Below are positions 6,977 through 14,058 of a stretch of 16,195 bases of DNA, in pieces. The stretch comes from Dehalococcoidia bacterium. Lineage in GTDB: Bacteria > Chloroflexota > Dehalococcoidia > GIF9 > AB-539-J10. Below the pieces are notes generated by a model that saw nothing but the letters and a program-made list of their open reading frames with translations, ran no database searches and was not told the DNA's origin. Every line of letters starts with the position of its first letter. Position 1 is the stretch's first letter. The translations under genes were made by a program, and so were the position numbers. The stretch spans positions 1 through 16,195 of the forward strand of contig JAUWHW010000070.1 in NCBI GenBank assembly GCA_030605665.1, in the 5' to 3' direction.

Positions 6977-7168
6977 ATGGCACAAGCAATAGATGACTTC
7001 ACCGAGAAAATCTATAAGAAGTTCTTAAAAAGGCTTCGAGGTGATGAGGAAATCCCTACTTCATTAGTTGATGAGATTGAGAAGCTAAAAGGCAATAACG
7101 AGCTAACATCCTCTGAAGCTATTTCCAGAGCCTATGAAAACTGGGAGGGAAGCCATGCCAAGGATTAA
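6977..7168 (+). CDS. Small acidic/helical protein, first gene of the ABC-PIN operon
   Basis: A 63-aa soluble protein with no membrane segment, cysteine or recognised motif. It looks mainly helical and highly charged: an amphipathic first half (FTEKIYKKFLKRLRGDEEIP), then LVDEIEKLKG and EAISRAYENW. AAAGGAGGT 6 bases upstream of the ATG is among the strongest ribosome binding sites in the window, so it is probably well translated. Its last 14 bases overlap the start of the ATPase gene in a different frame, so translation is likely coupled. The position, size and charge suit an adaptor, a DNA-binding or dimerising cofactor of the ATPase, or an antitoxin for the PIN protein two genes downstream. 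None of these can be chosen from sequence alone. Confidence 0.78.
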   Translation: MAQAIDDFTEKIYKKFLKRLRGDEEIPTSLVDEIEKLKGNNELTSSEAISRAYENWEGSHAKD

Positions 7169-9686
7169 GAAGCTACATGTTTACGGATACAGAGGAATCA
7201 CTAAAGAGGTAAATTTACCACTTGAAGGGAAGTCACTCATACTTTTCGGCGAAAGTGGAACTGGTAAAAGCTCATTTGTTGAAGCTATTGAAAAGCTATT
7301 GACAGGGAAAGTAGCAAGCCTTGATGGACACATGGGGCTATCATCAGATAAACATGGTCCGAGCATTAAGGTTCCTAGAACTGATTCCGAAATAGAGATC
7401 ACTTTTGACGATGGCAGCATTTTTAGCCTTGATTCCTCTACAAATTCCTTCCCTGCCCACATTAATAATTATTTGGCTGCTGCTAGGCAGCCGCTCTTTG
7501 TGCTCCGCCGTGCTCAGATTCTCCAACTAATTGAAAAGGAACCCAGAGAAAGGGGGGACCTCCTAGAACCCTTCTTGCCAATATCAGAATGGAATGAAGT
7601 TGAAGATGCCTTTAAGCAATCCCATGATACAGCAGATCAAAGAGCAAGTGAGTCGAGGCGGGCTCTAAATAATGTGGTTAGTAAATTGTCTGAGTTCTTA
7701 GAGTCGCCTTTACCCTGGGGAGCTGTTACTGAGCAAGCACTGATTGAATCCATAAATAGGCGTCTCTCTAAGGATTCCTTCCCAATAATTAATAAGGCTC
7801 AAGAAATTCAGGAAGCACTTCAACAAGTTGAGCAAAACCTCTCCTCTCTTGGAGATATTCCAACTCATATTACCTTCCATAACATGGCAAGCCAATTGGA
7901 AACAATTACTCCAGACTTGCAAATTGACTGGCTATCAGCTCTCTTGAAGGAAATTCATGAGTTGCGGAGCCAGGAGCAAGCACAGGCACATCTCTTTTTT
8001 GAGGAAGTGCTACAGAAGGGGCTTGAATGGATTGAGCAAGCGGAGCTTGATTACTGCCCTCTTTGCGAAAAAACCTTCGATGACAAGGTAGCAACAGTTG
8101 AGAGTATAAAGCATCGTCTGAGTGAAATGGAAGAATTGATCACAGCTCGCCGTAATGTAGATGAGGCAAGACGAATCGCTATTTCGAATTTGACCACTAT
8201 CAACGAAAAACTTTCGGCTATAGAAGATGGAGCTTCTACGGTGGAAAGAAAAGATGTTACTAATCTGGCTCTGGAATTCCGAGACTGGGTACAGAAAACT
8301 AGTGATATCTTGTCATCAAAAGTTAGTGATATTAAAATTCAGGAACTAGCAGAAGCAGTCGACTTTTGGACATCCCAGAATTTCCCAGCTCGCTTTTCCA
8401 AAATCCGAGAGGAGCTAAAAGAGATTCTATCCATAATCCCTACGCCAGATGCAATCCAGCCTCTTCTTGATCTTAAGGGTTTCTTGTCACAAGCACAACA
8501 ACTTTGGCAGGAGCAAGAATCCTTAAGAGTAAAAAGTGAGCAGGCACAAAGAATAGCGAGAATAGCAGAGCGAGCCTTTAAATATGCTGAACAATCCAGA
8601 AAAGAAGAAATCCAAACGATTTTTGACCAAGTTGCTAAAGACATAGATAGGCTCTATGCAAAAGTTAATCAGGATGAAAACCGAGGAGGAATACAGCTTA
8701 AGGTTCGGGACGTGGCAACCTTTAGTGTGAACCTGAGACATAATTTTTATGATCGGAAGGGGGAAGACCCTCGCGCTTATTCCAATGAAGCCGATTTAGA
8801 CATAAGCGGGTTGTGTATCTTTTTAGCCCTCTGCCGATGGTATAGAAATCAACATTCTGAGTTCAACTTGCTTATTCTTGACGATGTCCTTACCAGCATA
8901 GATGCTGAGCACAGAGTAAGATTTGCCGAGCTTTTAATGAAGGAATTCAAGAATTATCAAATCCTTCTGACAACTCATGATCGGATATGGTTTGAATATT
9001 TACGAGACATTCAGGCAAGATGTGGAGTGAGCCAGCAATTCATCAGCAAAATAATACATAAATGGAGTATTGACGAAGGTCCTGACTTGAGAGAGCCTCA
9101 AGAGGAGCGTGACCGATTGGAGCAGCTTATGGAGGCAGGTGAACCATCTCAAATAGCTAGTGAAGCTGGGCGGCTCTTGGAGCACATACTTCAGGAGATG
9201 CGGTATAACCTTCCCCTTGCAGTTCAAGCCAGACGAGGCGAAAGATACGAGATTGGAGACCTTTGGCCAGCTTTTTATCGCGGGATAAGGAAGGAATATA
9301 CCGGTTTCTACAATGAGGCACAGAGTTGCCTCGAATCTCTTGACATTCGATGGCAACTGCGCAACTGGGTGGGTGCTCATTTTAATGATTGGGCGAAGGG
9401 GATTAATCCTAACGATGCAAAGGAGTTTGGCAGAGCTGTTGCAGATTTGTTTGATCTCTCTTTTTGCACGGAGTGCCGAAGATTCATACAGCCATCAATC
9501 ACGCCTGAAGGGCAAACGGCTTGCCGTTGTGGTCATCTAATCTATCCTCCCTTTGGCAGGGAGGCAAGGCCCCCGAAAGACATGGAAGATGTCTTAAAAA
9601 TCACATTAGGCGCTCTAAGCGATACTCGTCTGACTACTGGTCAATATCTCGAATGGAAAAGAGCTGAAATCGGAGCCGAAAACTGA
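7155..9686 (+). CDS. SMC/RecF-type ABC ATPase with zinc-hook-like CPLC, HEPN-like C-terminus and zinc ribbon
   Basis: An 843-aa protein. The N-terminal half of an ABC head (IKKLHVYGYRGI, Walker A GESGTGKS at 32-39) is followed by a long helical, coiled-coil-like region (about 150-520) with CPLC at 301-304 near its middle, resembling the Rad50 or RloC zinc hook. The C-terminal half-head has a signature-like LDISG (548-552), Walker B LLILDD (572-577), D-loop TSID and switch His608 in TTHD. About 230 residues follow: predicted helices with LRNWVGAH (R736, N737, H742), which fits the HEPN RNase pattern R-N-x(4)-H, then a CxxC...CxCGH zinc ribbon (C771, C774, C790, C792, H794). ATG 7155 is chosen over 7134 because GGAGG (7144-7148) fits only 7155. 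The stop overlaps the next ATG by one base. RloC is the closest architecture I know, but I do not claim orthology. HEPN identity is inferred from the motif. Confidence 0.85.
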   Translation: MPRIKKLHVYGYRGITKEVNLPLEGKSLILFGESGTGKSSFVEAIEKLLTGKVASLDGHMGLSSDKHGPSIKVPRTDSEIEITFDDGSIFSLDSSTNSFPAHINNYLAAARQPLFVLRRAQILQLIEKEPRERGDLLEPFLPISEWNEVEDAFKQSHDTADQRASESRRALNNVVSKLSEFLESPLPWGAVTEQALIESINRRLSKDSFPIINKAQEIQEALQQVEQNLSSLGDIPTHITFHNMASQLETITPDLQIDWLSALLKEIHELRSQEQAQAHLFFEEVLQKGLEWIEQAELDYCPLCEKTFDDKVATVESIKHRLSEMEELITARRNVDEARRIAISNLTTINEKLSAIEDGASTVERKDVTNLALEFRDWVQKTSDILSSKVSDIKIQELAEAVDFWTSQNFPARFSKIREELKEILSIIPTPDAIQPLLDLKGFLSQAQQLWQEQESLRVKSEQAQRIARIAERAFKYAEQSRKEEIQTIFDQVAKDIDRLYAKVNQDENRGGIQLKVRDVATFSVNLRHNFYDRKGEDPRAYSNEADLDISGLCIFLALCRWYRNQHSEFNLLILDDVLTSIDAEHRVRFAELLMKEFKNYQILLTTHDRIWFEYLRDIQARCGVSQQFISKIIHKWSIDEGPDLREPQEERDRLEQLMEAGEPSQIASEAGRLLEHILQEMRYNLPLAVQARRGERYEIGDLWPAFYRGIRKEYTGFYNEAQSCLESLDIRWQLRNWVGAHFNDWAKGINPNDAKEFGRAVADLFDLSFCTECRRFIQPSITPEGQTACRCGHLIYPPFGREARPPKDMEDVLKITLGALSDTRLTTGQYLEWKRAEIGAEN

Positions 9687-10096
9687 TGCCTAGGATTACG
9701 CTCGTGCTTGATGCCTCTGCTCTTATTGTATATTTGAGAAAGGAAGCAGGGCATGATCGCTTCGTGGAAGTTCTAAAGCGAGATGAAAGCTCCTTCGCCA
9801 TACACATAATTAATCTTGGAGAGCTCTATTATGTATTTTGGAGGTCAGATGGAGCAAGTAAAGCTGAGGAGGCATGGTCAATGACTTGCGAAATGCCGAT
9901 TCGGATTGTGGATTCTCTTAGTGAGTCCTTTGTTAAGCGTGTGGGACGCTGGAAGGCAACTCAAAGAATCTCTTATGCAGATGCATTTGCTTTGGCAACA
10001 GCAGAGGAACATGGTGTTCCGTTAGTGACAACCGACCATCAAGAGTTTGACCCCATCGACCGTATGGGACTCCTTAAATTTTACTGGCTGAGGTGA
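9686..10096 (+). CDS. VapC-like PIN-domain ribonuclease, third gene of the operon
   Basis: A 136-aa PIN protein with the whole acidic active site: D9 in LVLDASALI, E46 in NLGELYYVF, D99 in ISYADAFALATAEEHG and D117 in VTTDHQEF. This is standard VapC form, and VapC-type enzymes cut RNA. Normally such a gene follows a short vapB antitoxin gene; here the gene directly upstream is the 843-aa ATPase, whose stop codon shares one base with this ATG (TGATG), so translation is probably coupled and the toxin-type enzyme is tied to the ATPase. There is no antitoxin immediately downstream. The only small partner is the 63-aa gene at the operon start. It is not similar to the other PIN protein in this window beyond the fold, so the two are separate systems. 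Confidence 0.88.
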   Translation: MPRITLVLDASALIVYLRKEAGHDRFVEVLKRDESSFAIHIINLGELYYVFWRSDGASKAEEAWSMTCEMPIRIVDSLSESFVKRVGRWKATQRISYADAFALATAEEHGVPLVTTDHQEFDPIDRMGLLKFYWLR

Positions 10097-10299
10097 AAAT
10101 CGCGTGGGTGAATTTACAACGTGCTCTGAGAAAGATACAAGCCAAGGATGGATAACTCAGGGGCATCTAGGAAGAAATAACCAGTTATGGAATACAGCCT
10201 TAACTTCATTGTAAATCTAACAGCATGGGTTTTGCAGCTTCATTTCATTCCTCCAAATACCTTGCTTCGCAAACGAAATTTAAGAGATTAAGATAAGAA

Positions 10300-10932
10300 A
10301 TGAACGAAATACTTGGATACGGGGAAGATGCTTTTACCTTCTGGGCTTTGAAAAGGTGCCTACCCGAAATCCTAGAGGAATTAAATGACAAAACTAAGCC
10401 ATCTGATTGTCTTATATTCTACCGCCCTAGCTTTGGCCGAAGCGGAGTTGCAGAATTCGGGGAATTCGATGCAATTTTGGCTTCTTCGCGAAACATTTAT
10501 TTGATAGAGAGCAAGTGGGATGGATTGCTGATAAACAGAAGGGATGAGATTGCACTTACGCTTAATCAAGTACTACGGCATAAAATCTTCTCCTGGTATC
10601 TAACAAATTGGGATGCTCAGGAATACAGCGACAATTGGGGAGGATTCGAAAATAAATTCCAGAGTAATTTTACAAAAGAATTTCCAGATAGGAAGATTGC
10701 CCCACTTGAAAGCTGCCTTACTAAAAATTTGGAGGTTGTGTTGAACAGGCTACAAGAGCACTGCAAAAGATTCTCATGTAAATTTATAGACCTGAGAAAT
10801 GTGTTGCTTTATTTTCATGGAAATGAATCCAGAAAGATAGAGAGGGTTGTAGCAGAGGACCTGAATTTCGAAGCGGTAAATATTAACTATAGCCAATACA
10901 CTTCAGATAATTTTGTTACCCTGGATTGCTAG
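10300..10932 (+). CDS. Putative PD-(D/E)XK-type nuclease, stand-alone
   Basis: A 210-aa soluble protein beginning MNEILGYGEDAFTFWAL. The arrangement E9 (in GYGED), D57 (in EFGEFDAIL) and E70-S-K72 (in YLIESKWD) matches the restriction-endonuclease-like core: helix glutamate, strand aspartate, then ExK on the next strand. A conserved-looking YRPSFGR precedes the core. The C-terminal half has no motif I recognise. There is no helicase or methyltransferase neighbour. The ribosome binding site is weak (AAGAGATTAAGATAAG before the ATG), and 203 bases separate it from the PIN gene, so it may be expressed on its own. Its AT-rich composition resembles the ABC-PIN operon, which suggests it arrived in the same block. 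It could be a DNA nuclease of a defence island, or a non-specific repair enzyme. Confidence 0.72.
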   Translation: MNEILGYGEDAFTFWALKRCLPEILEELNDKTKPSDCLIFYRPSFGRSGVAEFGEFDAILASSRNIYLIESKWDGLLINRRDEIALTLNQVLRHKIFSWYLTNWDAQEYSDNWGGFENKFQSNFTKEFPDRKIAPLESCLTKNLEVVLNRLQEHCKRFSCKFIDLRNVLLYFHGNESRKIERVVAEDLNFEAVNINYSQYTSDNFVTLDC

Positions 10933-11283
10933 AACACTCTATCTTCCACCCTGGCTCCTCCCCATTATTTCGAGCAAATGAAACAATCTTATGGTTATTT
11001 CTGAGATTGGCGTGCTTCGGCTTTCACCCTCACCTTAATCCTCTCCCGTCAAGGGAGAGGGGATAGATTGCCACGCAGCCCCTTCGTTTTACTCAGGGCT
11101 TCGGCTCACCGCAATGACGTAGTGAAGATGGTCCTGAAGTTATATTTACGGCCTGTGTAAGCTATAATTCTGTTAATTAATAGCTTGTTACCACCATTAT
11201 CTTGCTCCTACAGTTGAAATCGCAAGAGAAGTATTCTATTCTAAGAAAGCGTACAGTTACGGGCCGACGCAGAGACTACTATT
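10933..11283. other. Intergenic repeat region after the nuclease gene
   Basis: From about 10984 to 11120 this region is a composite of degenerate repeats: the 39-bp hairpin element (11022-11060) and a diverged right end of the element at 641-816 (GATTGCCACG...GGCTTCGGCTCACCGCAATGACG, about 11066-11119). A TATAAT stands at 11163-11168, 115 bases before the next gene, but I see no matching -35. The last 60 bases hold nothing obvious and only a poor ribosome binding site. Confidence 0.6.
11022..11060. repeat. Hairpin repeat, exact inverted partner of 4478-4516
   Basis: These 39 bases are the perfect reverse complement of 4478-4516. They contain the same 8-bp stem, here CCTCTCCC/GGGAGAGG with loop GTCAA (11040-11060). 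The first mismatches occur on both sides immediately outside the 39 bases. Confidence 0.85.
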
Positions 11284-12171
11284 ATGAATGTGGTTAGAGG
11301 CATTTTCTCGGGTATCTTTAGCTTCATATTAGTTATCGCTCTGGTCGCTCTGGGCGTTGTCATTACCATTAACCACACTATCCTCAACCCAGACTTCGTT
11401 ATCTCTGAACTTGATAAATTAGATGCCTATTCAATCATTGCTGAACAAGTGAAAAACCAGGTGCCACAAGAAGAACCATACATGGCTCAAATTGTAGATG
11501 AAACCCTCACTGAACTTGAACCCTGGCTAAGAGAGCAGGCTGTCACTGTTGTTAATAGCGGTTATGCCTATCTTAAGGGAGAGAAAGAACTCAATATAGT
11601 TATCCCGCTAGAGCAATTGAGGACTAGCCTTAAGGAGAATTTAGCACAAGCTATACGGGAGTCCCCTCCACCTGAATTAGAAGGCCTCCCTCCAGCCCAA
11701 ATAGAAGTCTTTATATCGCAAGCATGTGCTGAAATAGATAGCCAGATACCGCAGCGGATTGAGATTAATGAGGCTCTCTTAGGGCCAGAGATAGTAACGC
11801 AGCTTCAAAAAGCAAAGGAAATTATTGGTTACATTGAGATCGGCTATAAAGCATTGATTGGGTTGGCTGCTTTGCTAATATTAATCATAGCTTTGATACA
11901 ATGGTGGCGTGTTAAGCCTATTACTCGTTACATCGGCATATCTTTCACCACAGCAGGGGCTTCCAGTCTCGTGGGCACTATAGTTGCCACACATTTTAAC
12001 TTCCAAGCAATCCATCTTGATATTCCTCCTGAGATTGCAGCAAAGCTGCCTCAGTTAATCAGCGATTTTGTCTATCCGTTACAAGTATATAGTGCGGGGG
12101 TCCTGATTGTCGGAATAGGGCTAATTGTGCTCTCTGCTAAACTCAAATCCCCGAGTACCCAAAATATATGA
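11284..12171 (+). CDS. Conserved-type membrane protein with four predicted helices, function unknown
   Basis: A 295-aa protein I cannot assign to a named family. An N-terminal helix (about residues 7-30, FSGIFSFILVIALVALGVVI) is followed by a long hydrophilic domain (about 31-185) rich in Glu, Gln and Pro, with NPDFVISELDKLDAYSIIAEQV and ESPPPELEGLPPAQIE. Three more helices follow (about 189-208, 217-238 and 268-286). With one helix before it and three after, the large domain probably faces outside, and both ends would be cytoplasmic. The run LNPDF...L.....Y at the start of the outer domain resembles small membrane proteins of unknown function that I have seen in Chloroflexota and Gram-positives. 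The start ATG at 11284 has no strong ribosome binding site. It is not obviously in an operon, with 154 bases before the next gene. Confidence 0.78.
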   Translation: MNVVRGIFSGIFSFILVIALVALGVVITINHTILNPDFVISELDKLDAYSIIAEQVKNQVPQEEPYMAQIVDETLTELEPWLREQAVTVVNSGYAYLKGEKELNIVIPLEQLRTSLKENLAQAIRESPPPELEGLPPAQIEVFISQACAEIDSQIPQRIEINEALLGPEIVTQLQKAKEIIGYIEIGYKALIGLAALLILIIALIQWWRVKPITRYIGISFTTAGASSLVGTIVATHFNFQAIHLDIPPEIAAKLPQLISDFVYPLQVYSAGVLIVGIGLIVLSAKLKSPSTQNI

Positions 12172-12325
12172 AATTTTTCGCTACAGCGATGGATGGCTAC
12201 AAACATATAAAACGGTCATCGCAGGGCTTACAATGTTAATTAAAATCCTCTAAGCAGAGTGGCGTAAAGCAAGATGTCAATACTTTAGTTATGAGACCCA
12301 GAGAATCTCGTAAAGGAGGCAAAAA

Positions 12326-13900
12326 ATGAAAGTAAGCACAGTGACTCAGATGGGGAATCTGGACAAGTCTGCCACGGAGGAATTCGGTATTACCCAAGAC
12401 CTTTTGATGGAGAATGCCGGCCAGGCAGTGTATTTCGTTATATTGAAAGAGTTCGGGATAAAGAATAAGAAGTTCGCCGTTTTTTGTGGAGGTGGAAATA
12501 ACGGTGGGGACGGGCTCGTTGTGGCCAGGAAGATTCACTCCAATGGTGGAGAGGTAAAGGTATTTCTTTCAGATGATAAAGCTAGGTTTGAAGGGATAGC
12601 AAAAAGGAATTTCGACATAGTATCAAAGATGCCGATAGAAATTTCTAAGGTCAGTTCAATTGAATCTATAAAATGTGACGTTCTTAACTCCGATGCCATC
12701 GTGGATGCCATTTTTGGCACAGGTCTTACTAGGGAAGTTAGCGGGACATACAAAGACGTCATTCAACTGATAAATGAGAGCAAAAAAACAGTATTCAGCG
12801 TTGATATCCCTTCAGGTATAAATGGCGATACCGGAGAGGTGATGGGCACAGCAGTAAAGGCAGATTACACCATAACATTTGGGCTTCCCAAGATAGGAAA
12901 TATGCTTTATCCCGGATATAACTATTGTGGGAAGTTGCACGTTTCGCATATATCCTTCCCACCTTCGATCTACAACGCTGATTCCATAAAAGTAGAAATC
13001 AACAGTCCGGTAGAGCTTCCTAAGAGGAATAAAGATGCCCATAAAGGAGATTTTGGTGAGGGCCTCTTTATCGCCGGCGCTTCCAGTTATCTTGGTGCGC
13101 CATACTTCTCCGCCTTGTCTTTTCTTAAAGCTGGAGGAGGATATTCCCGCCTGGCCACGCCAAAATCCATTTCATCATTCCTGGCAAATAAAGGGAGTGA
13201 AATCGTCTTTATTCCTCAGAAGGAGACACCATCAGGAAGCATAGGATTAGAAAATAAGGATGAATTGCTCAAGCTTTCAGAGAAGGTAGATATGGTGGTT
13301 ATGGGTCCAGGTATTTCCCTAAATAAGGAGACTCAGGAACTGGTAAGGGAACTGGCACTAGAGATACAGAAGCCTTTGCTTATAGATGGCGATGGAATTA
13401 CCGCTATCGCCAAAGATATAGGAATAATTAAAGAAAGGAAATCAGAAACGATTCTTACACCCCATCTGGGCGAGATGTCAAGGATGACAAAATTGGAGAT
13501 AAGCGAGCTAAACAAAAACAAGATAGGCGTCTTGCAGCGCACGGCGAAGGAACTCAATGCCATGATTGTCTTAAAGGGAGCTCATTCTCTCATAGGCTAC
13601 CCCGATGAGACTGTTTACATCAATACAAGTGGGAATCCTGGCATGGCAACCGCTGGTAGCGGGGATGTCCTGACGGGAGCAATCGCCGCTATGCTTGGTT
13701 TGGGACTGCCCCTTAAGGATGCCGTGAGGATGGGCGTGTTTCTACATGGATTTTCAGGAGACCTAGCAGCAAAAGATAAAGGTGAAGATGGCATAACTGC
13801 CCAGGATATACTGGATTATCTCCCTGCCACGTTGAAGAAGTATAGAGAGGATTTCAACAAAATCTGCGAAAACCTATATGAAAGCATCTTCACTGAATAG
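12326..13900 (+). CDS. nnr: Bifunctional NAD(P)H-hydrate epimerase / ADP-dependent NAD(P)H-hydrate dehydratase
   Basis: A 524-aa enzyme that repairs hydrated NADH and NADPH. The N-terminal YjeF domain (about 1-215) would interconvert R and S hydrates; it contains LLMENAGQAV, the nucleotide loop GGGNNGGDG (55-63), DAIFGTGL and VDIPSGINGDTG. The C-terminal ribokinase-like domain (about 230-510) would dehydrate the S form using ADP; it shows HKGDFGEGLFIAGAS, VMGPG, LTPHLGEMSR, NTSGNPGMATAGSGDVLTG (GSGD at 444-447, catalytic Asp447) and HGFSGDLAA. The length is normal for the fused E. coli-type enzyme. AAAGGAGG lies 7 bases before the ATG. The protein is cytoplasmic housekeeping and tells nothing special about its neighbours. 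Confidence 0.96.
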   Translation: MKVSTVTQMGNLDKSATEEFGITQDLLMENAGQAVYFVILKEFGIKNKKFAVFCGGGNNGGDGLVVARKIHSNGGEVKVFLSDDKARFEGIAKRNFDIVSKMPIEISKVSSIESIKCDVLNSDAIVDAIFGTGLTREVSGTYKDVIQLINESKKTVFSVDIPSGINGDTGEVMGTAVKADYTITFGLPKIGNMLYPGYNYCGKLHVSHISFPPSIYNADSIKVEINSPVELPKRNKDAHKGDFGEGLFIAGASSYLGAPYFSALSFLKAGGGYSRLATPKSISSFLANKGSEIVFIPQKETPSGSIGLENKDELLKLSEKVDMVVMGPGISLNKETQELVRELALEIQKPLLIDGDGITAIAKDIGIIKERKSETILTPHLGEMSRMTKLEISELNKNKIGVLQRTAKELNAMIVLKGAHSLIGYPDETVYINTSGNPGMATAGSGDVLTGAIAAMLGLGLPLKDAVRMGVFLHGFSGDLAAKDKGEDGITAQDILDYLPATLKKYREDFNKICENLYESIFTE

Positions 13901-13924
13901 GCGAAGTCCTGAGCCCTATGCTTC

Positions 13925-14038
13925 TTGTTATTCTGAGTATAGCGAAGGATATCAGAGACCCTTCACTTCGTTCAGGGTGACAAAGGAGGATTGTCATTCT
14001 GAGGGAGCGAAGTGACCGAAGAATCTCGCTCAGGGTAA
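13925..14038. repeat. Two adjacent palindromic intergenic repeats
   Basis: The first unit (13925-13983) starts TTGTTATTCTGA and ends TCAGGGTGACAA, imperfect inverted termini. The second (13991-14038) starts TTGTCATTCTGA and runs through GGGAGCGAAGTGACCGAAGA to CTCAGGGTAA. Both belong to the widespread TTGTCATTCTGAG...GAAGAATCTC repeat type. They separate nnr from the dehydrogenase gene and end 20 bases before its ATG. Confidence 0.75.
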
Positions 14039-14058
14039 ACTCCGCGAAGGAACCAAAA

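Noticed and set aside
7134..7154. Earlier ATG for the ABC ATPase
   Set aside because: No ribosome binding site before 7134, while GGAGG is well placed for the ATG at 7155, and ABC heads of this type begin just before the IKKLHVYGYRG strand.
11163..11168. TATAAT as promoter of the membrane protein gene
   Set aside because: No -35-like hexamer at 16-18 bases upstream and no extended -10, so a chance AT-rich match is as likely.
13925..14038. Rho-independent terminator after nnr
   Set aside because: The palindromes are long and imperfect and are not followed by a T-run; they match a dispersed repeat type better.
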